From: Alphaproteobacteria bacterium
GTDB lineage: Bacteria > Pseudomonadota > Alphaproteobacteria > Paracaedibacterales > JAKBAR01
Reading direction: 5' to 3'
NCBI GenBank assembly: GCA_019745755.1
Contig: JAIESS010000069.1
Location: 1 to 11,929 of the forward strand
Length of the DNA stretch: 11,929 nt
Of this stretch, positions 5,709-11,929 are shown one piece after another. The notes under the pieces are model-generated. The model ran no database searches, was not told where the DNA came from, and saw only the letters and a program-made list of their open reading frames with translations. The stretch's first letter is position 1. Every line of letters starts with the position of its first letter. The translations under genes were made by a program, and so were the position numbers.

Positions 5709-6956
5709 TTGTCTGTGAGTCTAGGAAACGATTACAATACTTTTTTTCAAAAATCCATTGACACAATTAAGAGGGATGGACGTTATCGTACGTTTATACC
5801 ATTAGAACGTCTATGCGGTGATGCGCCCTATGCTCTTTGGCACACAGCAGGCTCTCCTGTCACACAAGAAGAGACAAAACGTGTCATTGTGTTCTGCAGC
5901 AATGATTACCTTGGCATGAGCCAGCATCCAGATGTACTCAAAACGTTTCATGAGGCGGCGGATATCTACGGCGTTGGATCGGGCGGAACCCGCAATATAT
6001 CAGGCAATGCAAAGGTCCACGTGGAGTTAGAAAAAGCTGTGGCGAGCCTTCATGAAAAGGAAGCTGGACTTATTTTTTCATCCGGTTACACAGCAAACAA
6101 AGCCTCTCTTTACACCCTTGGATCTCAAATTCCTAACTGTATTATTTTTAGCGATGAGAAAAATCATGCATCAATGATCCATGGTATTCGCCAAAGCCGC
6201 ACGGAAAAGCATGTGTTTGCACATAATGACATGACTGACTTAGAAGAAAAACTTAAGACACAACCGTTAGATCGCCCAAAAATCATTGCTTTTGTCTCTG
6301 TCTATTCGATGGATGGCGATTTTGCCCCCATAAAGCATGTGATTGACCTTGCGAAAAAATACAATGCCCTCACCTTTTTAGATGAAGTTCATGCCGTGGG
6401 TATTTATGGCGCAGGTGGTGCAGGGCTCGCGGCAGCTCTTGGATGCAATCACGCTATTGATATTATCCAAGGCAATTTTGCAAAGGGATATGGTGTTGTC
6501 GGGGGATATATTGCAGCGTCTCATCTTATCATTGATTTTGTGCGGTCCTTTGCACCGGGCTTTATTTTCACAACATCTATTCCTCCAGCGGTAGCAGCAG
6601 CATGCCAAAAATCCATGGAGGTTCAAAGACAAAGCGATGCCTACCGCAAACAACTTTTTGCTAATGTCTCTTATCTTCGGGACGAACTCACAAAGGCTGG
6701 CGTGAGCATTATCCTTAATCAAGGGCATATTCTTCCTATTCGTGTAGGCGATGCTTTGAAATGTAAAATATTATGCGATATTTTATTGAATGATTACGGC
6801 ATTTATCTCCAGCCCATTAACTATCCCACCGTCCCTATGGGAGAAGAGCGTATCCGTGTGACCGTTACCCCCCAACACACCAAAGAACATATGGATCAAC
6901 TCGTCCATGCACTTAGGATTCTTTGGAGCGACCTTGACCTTGCCAAAGCAGCTTAA
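5709..6956 (+). CDS. hemA: 5-aminolevulinate synthase
   Basis: This PLP enzyme condenses glycine with succinyl-CoA to 5-aminolevulinate, the first step of heme synthesis by the C4 route used by alphaproteobacteria and mitochondria. The 415-residue protein shows SNDYLGM (64-70), GSGGTRNISG (90-99), the FSDEKNHASMIHGIRQS block (147-163), DEVHAVG with Asp225 and His228, the Schiff-base Lys259 in FAKGYGVVGGYIA, and QPINYPTVPMGEERIR near the end. These separate it from BioF and Kbl relatives. The frame has no ATG start: TTG at 5709 or GTG at 5715 must be used, with no good Shine-Dalgarno. Some usually conserved positions differ: FVSVYSMDGD for FESVYSMDGD, and GNFAK for GTLAK. It has a strong promoter upstream and a terminator downstream, so it is probably a single-gene unit. 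Confidence 0.94.
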   Translation: MSVSLGNDYNTFFQKSIDTIKRDGRYRTFIPLERLCGDAPYALWHTAGSPVTQEETKRVIVFCSNDYLGMSQHPDVLKTFHEAADIYGVGSGGTRNISGNAKVHVELEKAVASLHEKEAGLIFSSGYTANKASLYTLGSQIPNCIIFSDEKNHASMIHGIRQSRTEKHVFAHNDMTDLEEKLKTQPLDRPKIIAFVSVYSMDGDFAPIKHVIDLAKKYNALTFLDEVHAVGIYGAGGAGLAAALGCNHAIDIIQGNFAKGYGVVGGYIAASHLIIDFVRSFAPGFIFTTSIPPAVAAACQKSMEVQRQSDAYRKQLFANVSYLRDELTKAGVSIILNQGHILPIRVGDALKCKILCDILLNDYGIYLQPINYPTVPMGEERIRVTVTPQHTKEHMDQLVHALRILWSDLDLAKAA

Positions 6957-6994
6957 ACACAAGGGTTAAATGCTACCTTTATAAAGATGCACAC

Positions 6995-7023
6995 AAAAAA
7001 AAGCCCCCACAGGGAGGCTTTTT
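6995..7023. terminator. Bidirectional terminator between hemA and the SlyB-like gene
   Basis: AAAAAGCC (6998-7005) pairs with GGCTTTTT (7016-7023), and inner CCC/GGG pair around an ACA loop with one bulged A. Five T follow the GC stem on the plus strand and eight on the minus strand, so it can end both converging transcripts. Confidence 0.88.
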
Positions 7024-7043
7024 CACCAAGGTATAGCCTTGTT

Positions 7044-7532
7044 CTATTCTGGCAAAACGCGACTTCTATCTTTTGCACTTGTGATAACTTTCACACGCTG
7101 CCCAACAGCAAGGGCTGGTTCAGCACCTTGGGATACAGAGAGCGACCCACCTTGATCAAGCTTCACTTCATAAACAAAACCTTGTTGCTCTGTTGCCTGC
7201 TTTTCAATCATATGGCCTGCAGCACCACCGGCAAGAGCGCCAAGGGTTCCCGTAATCCACGGTGTCGCTCCATGGCCGATGAGGGATCCCGCAACCGCGC
7301 CAGCGCCCGCACCAATGACGGCACCTGTACCAATTTGACCTTGTTGCTCTGTGGATTTAGCTGAAATTGTAATAGGCTTTACTGATGTGATTGTTCCAGG
7401 AAAAACTTGCCCTACTTCACCTACACCGCGAATAGAATAATCATTGCCACCCACTTTAGGAGCACACGCAGTGAGAAGATTCATGGCTGTAATGGCCAAA
7501 ACGGTGAATATAACTCTTTTGCTTTGTTGCAT
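7044..7532 (-). CDS. slyB: SlyB-like outer-membrane lipoprotein with glycine zipper (17-kDa antigen family)
   Basis: This 162-residue lipoprotein has a basic N-terminus, a hydrophobic signal and a lipobox LTAC with Cys23. Ala follows at +2, so Lol sorting to the outer membrane is expected. The first mature part contains VGQVFPGTITSVKPITI, matching the SlyB pattern of a short strand pair before the membrane region. Residues 67-107 form a glycine-zipper double hairpin (GAVIGAGAGAVAGSLIG and GTLGALAGGAAG). The C-terminal domain ends with VYEVKLDQGG and VGQRVKVIT, again as in SlyB. In enterobacteria SlyB supports outer-membrane integrity under stress; in Rickettsia the related 17-kDa protein is a surface antigen. 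GAGG six bases before the ATG supports the start. It follows ftsZ on the same strand after about 113 bases and ends at the shared terminator. Confidence 0.88.
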   Translation of the reverse strand: MQQSKRVIFTVLAITAMNLLTACAPKVGGNDYSIRGVGEVGQVFPGTITSVKPITISAKSTEQQGQIGTGAVIGAGAGAVAGSLIGHGATPWITGTLGALAGGAAGHMIEKQATEQQGFVYEVKLDQGGSLSVSQGAEPALAVGQRVKVITSAKDRSRVLPE

Positions 7533-7645
7533 TTATTGCCTCAATTGTTAAAACTACACTCTAGTCTAGGCAGGATAGAAAAAAAATCATAGAGCGAATA
7601 TGCGTTTTTTCCTTCTTACACTCATCTTTTTAAACTAGAAAAAAC

Positions 7646-9109
7646 TTATCCTCCGCGTCTTAAGAAGGCTGGAATCTCAAGAACATCTGAATCACCTTGT
7701 GAATTATCGGGTCCTTCTCCAGGATCGATGGGCTGTTTATCATTCGTTGCTTTTTGACGAGATACACCTGTAAAGCGCTCAAAGAGGGATGCAGGCCGTT
7801 TGCGTTCAGGGGCTTCAAAATGCTGTTGAGGTGCTTTTGAAAGATTCACAATAGCATCATCATTGTGTACTACTGCCTGGTCATCATTACTTACAAAATG
7901 ACCATTATCATTGGAAACACCATACCCTGCTTCTTTTATATCCTCTACTGTCACAGGTTTTTCAATAACGTCGGAGAAAGCATCTTGGTCATAGCTGCTT
8001 TGGAATTGACTGTGAACATGACCGTCGTTTGATTGGGCAGCTGTTTTAAGCGTATCAGCATTTGCACCAAAATTTTGACTCACTGCTGCTGGCGCCTGTG
8101 CCCCAACAGTCTGTTGGGTCGGAAGAGGACCAATACCTGTAGCAACAACAGACACACGAACACGACCATTAAGCTTCTCATCAAAGGTAGAACCAAAGAT
8201 AATATTAGCATTGGGATCAACGTCTTCACGAATGCGGTTAGCAGCCTCGTCCACCTCGTACAAGGTCATATCATAGCCACCCGTGATATTAATAAGGACG
8301 CCCTTTGCGCCCTTCATGGATACATCATCAAGAAGCGGATTTGAAATGGCAGCCTCAGCAGCATCAAGAGCACGGCGTTCACCGTCAGCTTCCCCTGTTC
8401 CCATCATGGCTTTACCCATTTCCGCCATGACCGCACGAATGTCTGCAAAATCAAGGTTGATGAGCCCTGGCATCATCATAAGGTCTGTGACACCGCGCAC
8501 ACCTGAATAAAGGACATCATCGGCTAGCTTAAAGGCATCGGCAAAGGTTGTACGCTCATTGGCAATACGGAAAAGATTTTGATTTGGAATAATAATCAAG
8601 GTATCGACGTATTGTTGCAGCTCATCAATCCCACGGTCTGCCGTACGCATACGGTGTGTTCCTTCAAAATGAAAAGGCTTTGACACAACACCAACGGTCA
8701 AGATCCCGGCTTCACGAGCAGCACGCGCAATCACAGGGCCAGCACCTGTACCTGTACCACCCCCCATACCCGCTGTGATAAAGACCATGTTGCAGCCTTG
8801 AATACTCTCAATAATCTCTTCAATAGATTCTTCAGCAGCAGCACGCCCTACATCCGGTTTTGATCCAGCACCAAGTCCTTGTGTAACCTGAAGACCCAAC
8901 TGAATACGACGCGCTCCTTCGACAAGGGACTGTGCCACAGCCTGGGCATCTGTATTGGCAATAATAAATTCAACGCCTTCGAGCTTGGCGCGAATCATAT
9001 TATTCACAGCATTGCCGCCGGCGCCTCCAACGCCAATGACCATAATGCGTGGGCGTAGATCAAGATCAGTCTGGAGGGAAGAGTGTTGGGATTTAGGGGA
9101 CGGTGCCAT
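7646..9109 (-). CDS. ftsZ: Cell division protein FtsZ
   Basis: FtsZ is the tubulin-like GTPase that polymerises at midcell and recruits the divisome. The 487-residue protein has the GTP-binding core with VIGVGGAGGNAVNN (24-37), NTDAQA (52-57), the tubulin signature GGGTGTG (116-122) and the T7 synergy loop NLDFADI (218-224) whose aspartates complete GTP hydrolysis in the next subunit. After about residue 326 comes a long low-complexity linker of some 145 residues, then the C-terminal peptide DVLEIPAFLRRGG (475-487), the FtsA-binding site. The linker is longer than in E. coli but usual for alphaproteobacteria. GAGG eight bases before the ATG supports the start. It lies 67 bases after ftsA on the same strand; a TTAA-N7-TTAA box in that gap suggests its own cell-cycle-controlled promoter. 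No lpxC follows, only a SlyB-like gene. Confidence 0.99.
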   Translation of the reverse strand: MAPSPKSQHSSLQTDLDLRPRIMVIGVGGAGGNAVNNMIRAKLEGVEFIIANTDAQAVAQSLVEGARRIQLGLQVTQGLGAGSKPDVGRAAAEESIEEIIESIQGCNMVFITAGMGGGTGTGAGPVIARAAREAGILTVGVVSKPFHFEGTHRMRTADRGIDELQQYVDTLIIIPNQNLFRIANERTTFADAFKLADDVLYSGVRGVTDLMMMPGLINLDFADIRAVMAEMGKAMMGTGEADGERRALDAAEAAISNPLLDDVSMKGAKGVLINITGGYDMTLYEVDEAANRIREDVDPNANIIFGSTFDEKLNGRVRVSVVATGIGPLPTQQTVGAQAPAAVSQNFGANADTLKTAAQSNDGHVHSQFQSSYDQDAFSDVIEKPVTVEDIKEAGYGVSNDNGHFVSNDDQAVVHNDDAIVNLSKAPQQHFEAPERKRPASLFERFTGVSRQKATNDKQPIDPGEGPDNSQGDSDVLEIPAFLRRGG

Positions 9110-9126
9110 TATATGTGCCTCAAAAG

Positions 9127-9141
9127 TTAATCATTCGTTAA
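9127..9141 (-). promoter_or_regulatory. Candidate CtrA box upstream of ftsZ
   Basis: TTAA (9127-9130) and TTAA (9138-9141) are separated by exactly seven bases in the 67-base ftsA-ftsZ gap. On the minus strand the box overlaps a possible -10 TATATT (9140-9145); no good -35 is seen. A site at or after the -10 would repress, which agrees with CtrA repression of ftsZ known in Caulobacter. Confidence 0.45.
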
Positions 9142-9176
9142 TATAGTTTATGCCAATCATTCCAAAGAAAACAATT

Positions 9177-10442
9177 TCAAAAATTTTCTTTAAACCATCC
9201 AATAAATCTTTGCCAAAAATGTCCATCGTGCTGAGGAAGCAACGTTACTTCCCTGCTTTTTTCATCACGATAGGCATAATGAAGTAATCCTGCACACGTT
9301 GAAAAACTTGGATTTTGCGTCAAATCTCCTGCGGATTGAAAACCAATAGGATTTCCCATACGTACGGGACACTGCCATTGCTGCGTTAAAAACTCCACAA
9401 GACCGGGCAATTGACTCGCACCGCCGGTCAAAACAATGCGTTGCCCGATAAGATCTGCAATAGATGATTGCTCCATTTGCCTCCAGGCAAGCTCAAAAAT
9501 CTCATCAATGCGCGCGCGTATAATGCGAATAAAAAAAGATTTGGGCACCTGATGTGTTGTGGATCCCGGATCATCCCCAAGTTGGGGGACAATAATATGC
9601 TCCCGATCATCGAGATTAATAGGGAAAACAGATCCATAGAGTGTTTTAAGACGTTCGGCCTGACTCAACGGCGTTGAAAGTCCTCGCGCAATATCGCTTG
9701 TGATATGTTGACCACCAAGTGGTGTGCTGGATAAGTAGACAAGAGCACCATTAATAAAAGATGCAATGGTTGTTGTTCCTCCCCCAATATCAATAACTGT
9801 CACACCAAGCTCGAGCTCATCATCCACAAGAGTCGCAAGACCTGACGCATAGGATGAGACAACAAAACCACTGACGTCAAGGTGGCACCGACCAATGCAC
9901 GCTGCAATATTTTTTAAAATGGCATTGGGTGCGGATAAAATATGAATTTGTGCTTTAAGATTTTGCCCAAACATGCCCTTTGGATCACGAATACCTTCTT
10001 GCCCATCGAGAGAATATATGATGGGGAGCGCATGAATAATCTGGGCATTCCGAAACTCTTTGGCATGCTTCCCCATGGTCAACAAGTGCCGCACATGCTC
10101 TGTATCAACGGCCTCAGCACCAAGATTCATCTCAACATCCACAATGGTTGATGTGATAAAACACGCTGGCAGACTCACATACAGGCTTCCAATGGTGCGT
10201 TCCGCATTTTGTTCTGCTGTATGGACTGCATTAAGTATGGAGTCTTCAAGTGCGTCCATGTCTGTAATCGTGCCAGACTTTATGCCCCTCGCACTTTGCT
10301 GACCCATGCCAAGGAGGCGCAAACCCGATTTTTCTTTGAGATCTCCGACAGCAATAGCACAGCACACCTTACTCGTCCCAATATCTAGGGCCGCAACAAG
10401 ATCACCGCGATGTGTTTTTTTCTTTTGGGCAAATGCTTTCAT
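9177..10442 (-). CDS. ftsA: Cell division protein FtsA
   Basis: FtsA is an actin-like ATPase that tethers FtsZ filaments to the inner membrane and recruits later divisome proteins. The 421-residue length is typical. Actin-fold motifs are in order: phosphate-1 ALDIGTSKVC (18-27), the FtsA-specific 1C domain around 85-165, phosphate-2 VTVIDIGGGTTT (214-225), and the adenosine motif LTGGASQLPG (338-347). The last residues, FWQRFIGWFKENF (409-421), form the amphipathic membrane-targeting helix. The start at 10442 gives the standard short N-terminus. There is no convincing Shine-Dalgarno, and a perfect -10 ends seven bases before the A of the ATG, so the mRNA may be leaderless. FtsQ, normally just upstream, is absent; 491 bases of mostly non-coding DNA lie there instead. 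Confidence 0.98.
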   Translation of the reverse strand: MKAFAQKKKTHRGDLVAALDIGTSKVCCAIAVGDLKEKSGLRLLGMGQQSARGIKSGTITDMDALEDSILNAVHTAEQNAERTIGSLYVSLPACFITSTIVDVEMNLGAEAVDTEHVRHLLTMGKHAKEFRNAQIIHALPIIYSLDGQEGIRDPKGMFGQNLKAQIHILSAPNAILKNIAACIGRCHLDVSGFVVSSYASGLATLVDDELELGVTVIDIGGGTTTIASFINGALVYLSSTPLGGQHITSDIARGLSTPLSQAERLKTLYGSVFPINLDDREHIIVPQLGDDPGSTTHQVPKSFFIRIIRARIDEIFELAWRQMEQSSIADLIGQRIVLTGGASQLPGLVEFLTQQWQCPVRMGNPIGFQSAGDLTQNPSFSTCAGLLHYAYRDEKSREVTLLPQHDGHFWQRFIGWFKENF

Positions 10443-10448
10443 AAGCTC

Positions 10449-10477
10449 ATTATAAAGAGGTTTTTAGAAATTGTCTT
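10449..10477 (-). promoter_or_regulatory. Promoter of ftsA, predicted leaderless
   Basis: On the minus strand TATAAT (10449-10454) is preceded, 17 bases upstream, by AAGACA (10472-10477), four of six matches to the -35. Six bases (GAGCTT) separate the -10 from the start codon, which places the expected +1 on the A of the ATG. Confidence 0.6.
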
Positions 10478-10484
10478 TTGAATT

Positions 10485-10498
10485 TTAACATTTGTTAA
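10485..10498. repeat. 14-base perfect palindrome upstream of the ftsA promoter
   Basis: TTAACA and TGTTAA flank a two-base centre. It lies eight bases upstream of the ftsA -35 element, a usual place for an activator. The TTAA halves are six bases apart, one short of the CtrA spacing. Confidence 0.45.
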
Positions 10499-10500
10499 GA

Positions 10501-10530
10501 ATTTTAAAATGAAATTTTAAAATGAAATTT
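10501..10530. repeat. 13-base tandem repeat (ATTTTAAAATGAA), two copies plus a partial third
   Basis: Copies at 10501-10513 and 10514-10526 are identical, followed by ATTT of a third. Each contains the dyad TTTTAAAA, and the two lie one helical turn and a bit apart, upstream of the ftsA promoter. Confidence 0.8.
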
Positions 10531-10798
10531 AATATAATTTTTGTATTTTTACAACTTTTATTCGACACACTTGAGCCAGAGACATTGTTAGAAGTCTCTT
10601 ATACTCTTTATTGCTCATAGATATATGTCTTTCTTGATGTGCTCGTTCTTTCAAAAGCACCCTTTTAGATACATGGGCCCTTTCGGCCTTGATCTCCAAT
10701 GCTCTTCCCATCTTATCTAACAGGGCTTGTGGGGCGCCGCCGCCACGACATAAATACCCGTCGTTCAACCTCAAATTATGAAATATGTGGAATATCAT
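10529..10798 (-). CDS. Doubtful small ORF, possibly a gene remnant
   Basis: An open frame of 89 codons, rich in Lys, Arg and His, with no signal peptide or membrane segment. I recognise no family. Its middle (GRALEIKAERAHVSKR and KERAHQERHISMSNKEYKRLL) looks like a soluble helical segment. Codon use (AGG, AGA, CGA, CTA and ATA frequent) is unlike the neighbouring genes. No Shine-Dalgarno precedes the first ATG; internal ATGs could be used. It may be a decayed or acquired fragment or a chance ORF, placed where ftsQ is expected. It shares no visible motif with FtsQ. Confidence 0.2.
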   Translation of the reverse strand: MIFHIFHNLRLNDGYLCRGGGAPQALLDKMGRALEIKAERAHVSKRVLLKERAHQERHISMSNKEYKRLLTMSLAQVCRIKVVKIQKLY

Positions 10799-10933
10799 AG
10801 GTGTTAGGCTGATACGGGTATACCAACCTCATAAAGTTTTTTTTGAGGACGACCAAATGTACATTACCTTTTATTCATACGTATACATATAGAAAGAGCA
10901 AAGAAACTCATTCCTTTTTAAATTTTTTTAGCC

Positions 10934-11929
10934 TCATTTCTCGTTTTTTTTAATAATAAGCGCAATGTGATTGCGCTCCCCTAAAGGATAATCACCTTTT
11001 TGCCATTTTTGCGCTTCAACAACATCAAAAATTCCAAGAACTTTTGCAACCCTCGTATTCGTCACAAATGCAATATCATAACCAAAAGATGCATAAAATT
11101 TCTTATAGAGAGGAAAGAGGTAACGCATTTGCTGTTCTTGTGTATCCTTAAAAAAATTTCGCCGACTGCTGAGCTTTTCCTTACTTTTTAAAGCCGCCAT
11201 ATCAAAAATGGATACGTAATACATCCCTGTATCAAGAATAAAATCACGTAATGCGTCACGTACATCCCCGCATTTTTCGTTTATACGCAACAATAGTTCA
11301 CGTCGAAGCCATTCATTTGCATCGCCTATGTTAGTCGATCTTATTTTTTCCCATTCCTGAGTAATCTTTAAAAAAGCGGCATAATAAGAAAAAAGAGGTG
11401 TTTTTGATGCATGACTCTCATAAAAAAGACCTGTATGAGGGGAAGAAAATAGTGCACCTAAAAAACCATCAATCACAAAATCACTTTGATTTTGAATTTT
11501 TGGAGAAAACAAATCGCGTTTAAAGGCACAATGCATAGAGGCACACTCTTTACTCCAACAAGAAAAATAAGGGTTAACAATACGTCCTTCACTCTTAAGT
11601 AAGTTCATATAGACATCAAAAATTCGAGGTTTATGCATCATCATAAATTCAGGACTTACAATACTTGTGAAAATAATTTGGGATATTTTGACATTGTATT
11701 TATCAAAAAATCGCCCTAATTGCTCCCAATGCCGTGTATTCTGAGCATCCATAATCACATGACCCGCCCCACGCTGATCGGCGTGATAACCTTTTCCTAT
11801 ACCTAATATAGGATCAATGCTAATAAAGTTTTCTGAAAGTTTTTCATACAGAAAAGAAGTAAAAATATCTTCATTCTCCGAAAAATCACTGTAATTCGGT
11901 CGATCTGAAGCATTATAAAACGATGCCAC
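10934..11929 (-). CDS. Hypothetical protein, 5' end outside the window
   Basis: The frame is open for 331 codons and runs to the window edge, where it begins with a GTG that may be either the start or an internal valine. No signal peptide is visible in what remains. Near residues 37-60 IDPILGIGKGYHAD and GHVIMDAQN, then YNVKISQIIFTSI (78-90) and LLKSEGRIVNPYF, recall the alternating strands and turns of a Rossmann-like methyltransferase. The terminal IALIIKK would fit that fold's last strand. The glycine motif is not canonical, so this is only a hint. The middle (about 150-270) is helical, with CxxxxC cysteine spacing near 123-133. Function unknown. It is on the ftsA strand but nearly 500 bases upstream, so it is not clearly in the same operon. 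Confidence 0.7.
   Translation of the reverse strand: MASFYNASDRPNYSDFSENEDIFTSFLYEKLSENFISIDPILGIGKGYHADQRGAGHVIMDAQNTRHWEQLGRFFDKYNVKISQIIFTSIVSPEFMMMHKPRIFDVYMNLLKSEGRIVNPYFSCWSKECASMHCAFKRDLFSPKIQNQSDFVIDGFLGALFSSPHTGLFYESHASKTPLFSYYAAFLKITQEWEKIRSTNIGDANEWLRRELLLRINEKCGDVRDALRDFILDTGMYYVSIFDMAALKSKEKLSSRRNFFKDTQEQQMRYLFPLYKKFYASFGYDIAFVTNTRVAKVLGIFDVVEAQKWQKGDYPLGERNHIALIIKKNEK

Larger units (their letters stand above)
10443..10933. other. 491-base region without a convincing gene
   Basis: The stretch between ftsA and the truncated hypothetical gene holds the ftsA promoter, a 14-base palindrome, a 13-base tandem repeat and one doubtful minus-strand ORF (10529-10798). A second short minus-strand open stretch near 10806-10859 reads TFGRPQKKLYEVGIPVSA and then stops, as a decayed protein end might. 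Positions about 10670-10760 are clearly more GC-rich than their surroundings. The position is where ftsQ usually lies, but I see no FtsQ (POTRA or membrane helix) trace. Confidence 0.5.

Noticed and set aside
7570..7640. Possible terminator after ftsZ: CATA/TATG stem followed by T8 on the minus strand.
   Set aside because: The stem is only four weak base pairs; read-through into the SlyB-like gene is equally possible.
9428..10302. Several open frames inside ftsA and ftsZ on both strands.
   Set aside because: They are shadow frames of strongly conserved genes and have no features of their own.
1..11929. Search for CRISPR arrays, tRNA or rRNA genes, insertion-sequence ends and attachment repeats.
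   Set aside because: No regularly spaced repeats, cloverleaf or conserved rRNA segments, or paired terminal inverted repeats were seen by eye.

Overview
The window reads as chromosomal DNA of an alphaproteobacterium with a fairly AT-rich genome, plausibly a host-associated lineage of the Rickettsiales/Holosporales type. The evidence is a C4 (Shemin) 5-aminolevulinate synthase, an LdtR-type MarR regulator typical of alphaproteobacteria, an FtsA-FtsZ pair whose FtsZ ends in the alphaproteobacterial FtsA-binding tail, and a SlyB/17-kDa-antigen lipoprotein. No tRNA, rRNA, CRISPR array or intact insertion sequence is visible. The lineage below class level is inference.

Layout. Positions 11-727 (-) hold a class I glutamine-amidotransferase-like peptidase C26 hydrolase. 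It is divergent from an LdtR-like regulator (948-1403, +) across an AT-rich spacer carrying several dyads. Next come peptidyl-tRNA hydrolase (1449-2039, -), a secreted subtilisin-like S8 peptidase on the opposite strand (2132-3943, +) and ribosomal protein L25/Ctc (3999-4598, -). The rplY-pth pair, usually adjacent, is therefore split by the peptidase gene, and rplY has its own promoter and terminator. Positions 4793-5513 (-) hold a coupled two-gene unit for small secreted cysteine-rich proteins of unknown function. It is divergent from hemA (5709-6956, +). hemA converges on the SlyB-like lipoprotein gene (7044-7532, -) through a bidirectional terminator. ftsZ (7646-9109, -) and ftsA (9177-10442, -) follow. 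Upstream of ftsA lies a 491-base stretch with repeats and only a doubtful ORF, then a 5'-truncated hypothetical gene that runs off the window end.

How the genes fit together. FtsA anchors FtsZ filaments to the membrane. The FtsA C-terminal amphipathic helix and the FtsZ C-terminal peptide are both present. LdtR-type regulators, SlyB lipoproteins and perhaps the secreted proteins belong to envelope biology. Pth and L25 serve translation, and HemA starts heme synthesis.

The most interesting regulatory signal is three exact TTAA-N7-TTAA motifs, the core of the CtrA cell-cycle regulator box, in front of ldtR, hemA and ftsZ. None lies inside a gene. The ftsA promoter has a perfect -10 placed so that transcription should begin at the A of the start codon, predicting a leaderless ftsA mRNA. 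The most novel protein-level material is the cysteine-rich secreted pair and the S8 peptidase with unusual catalytic-motif contexts. I did not find a convincing new multi-gene defence or mobile system.
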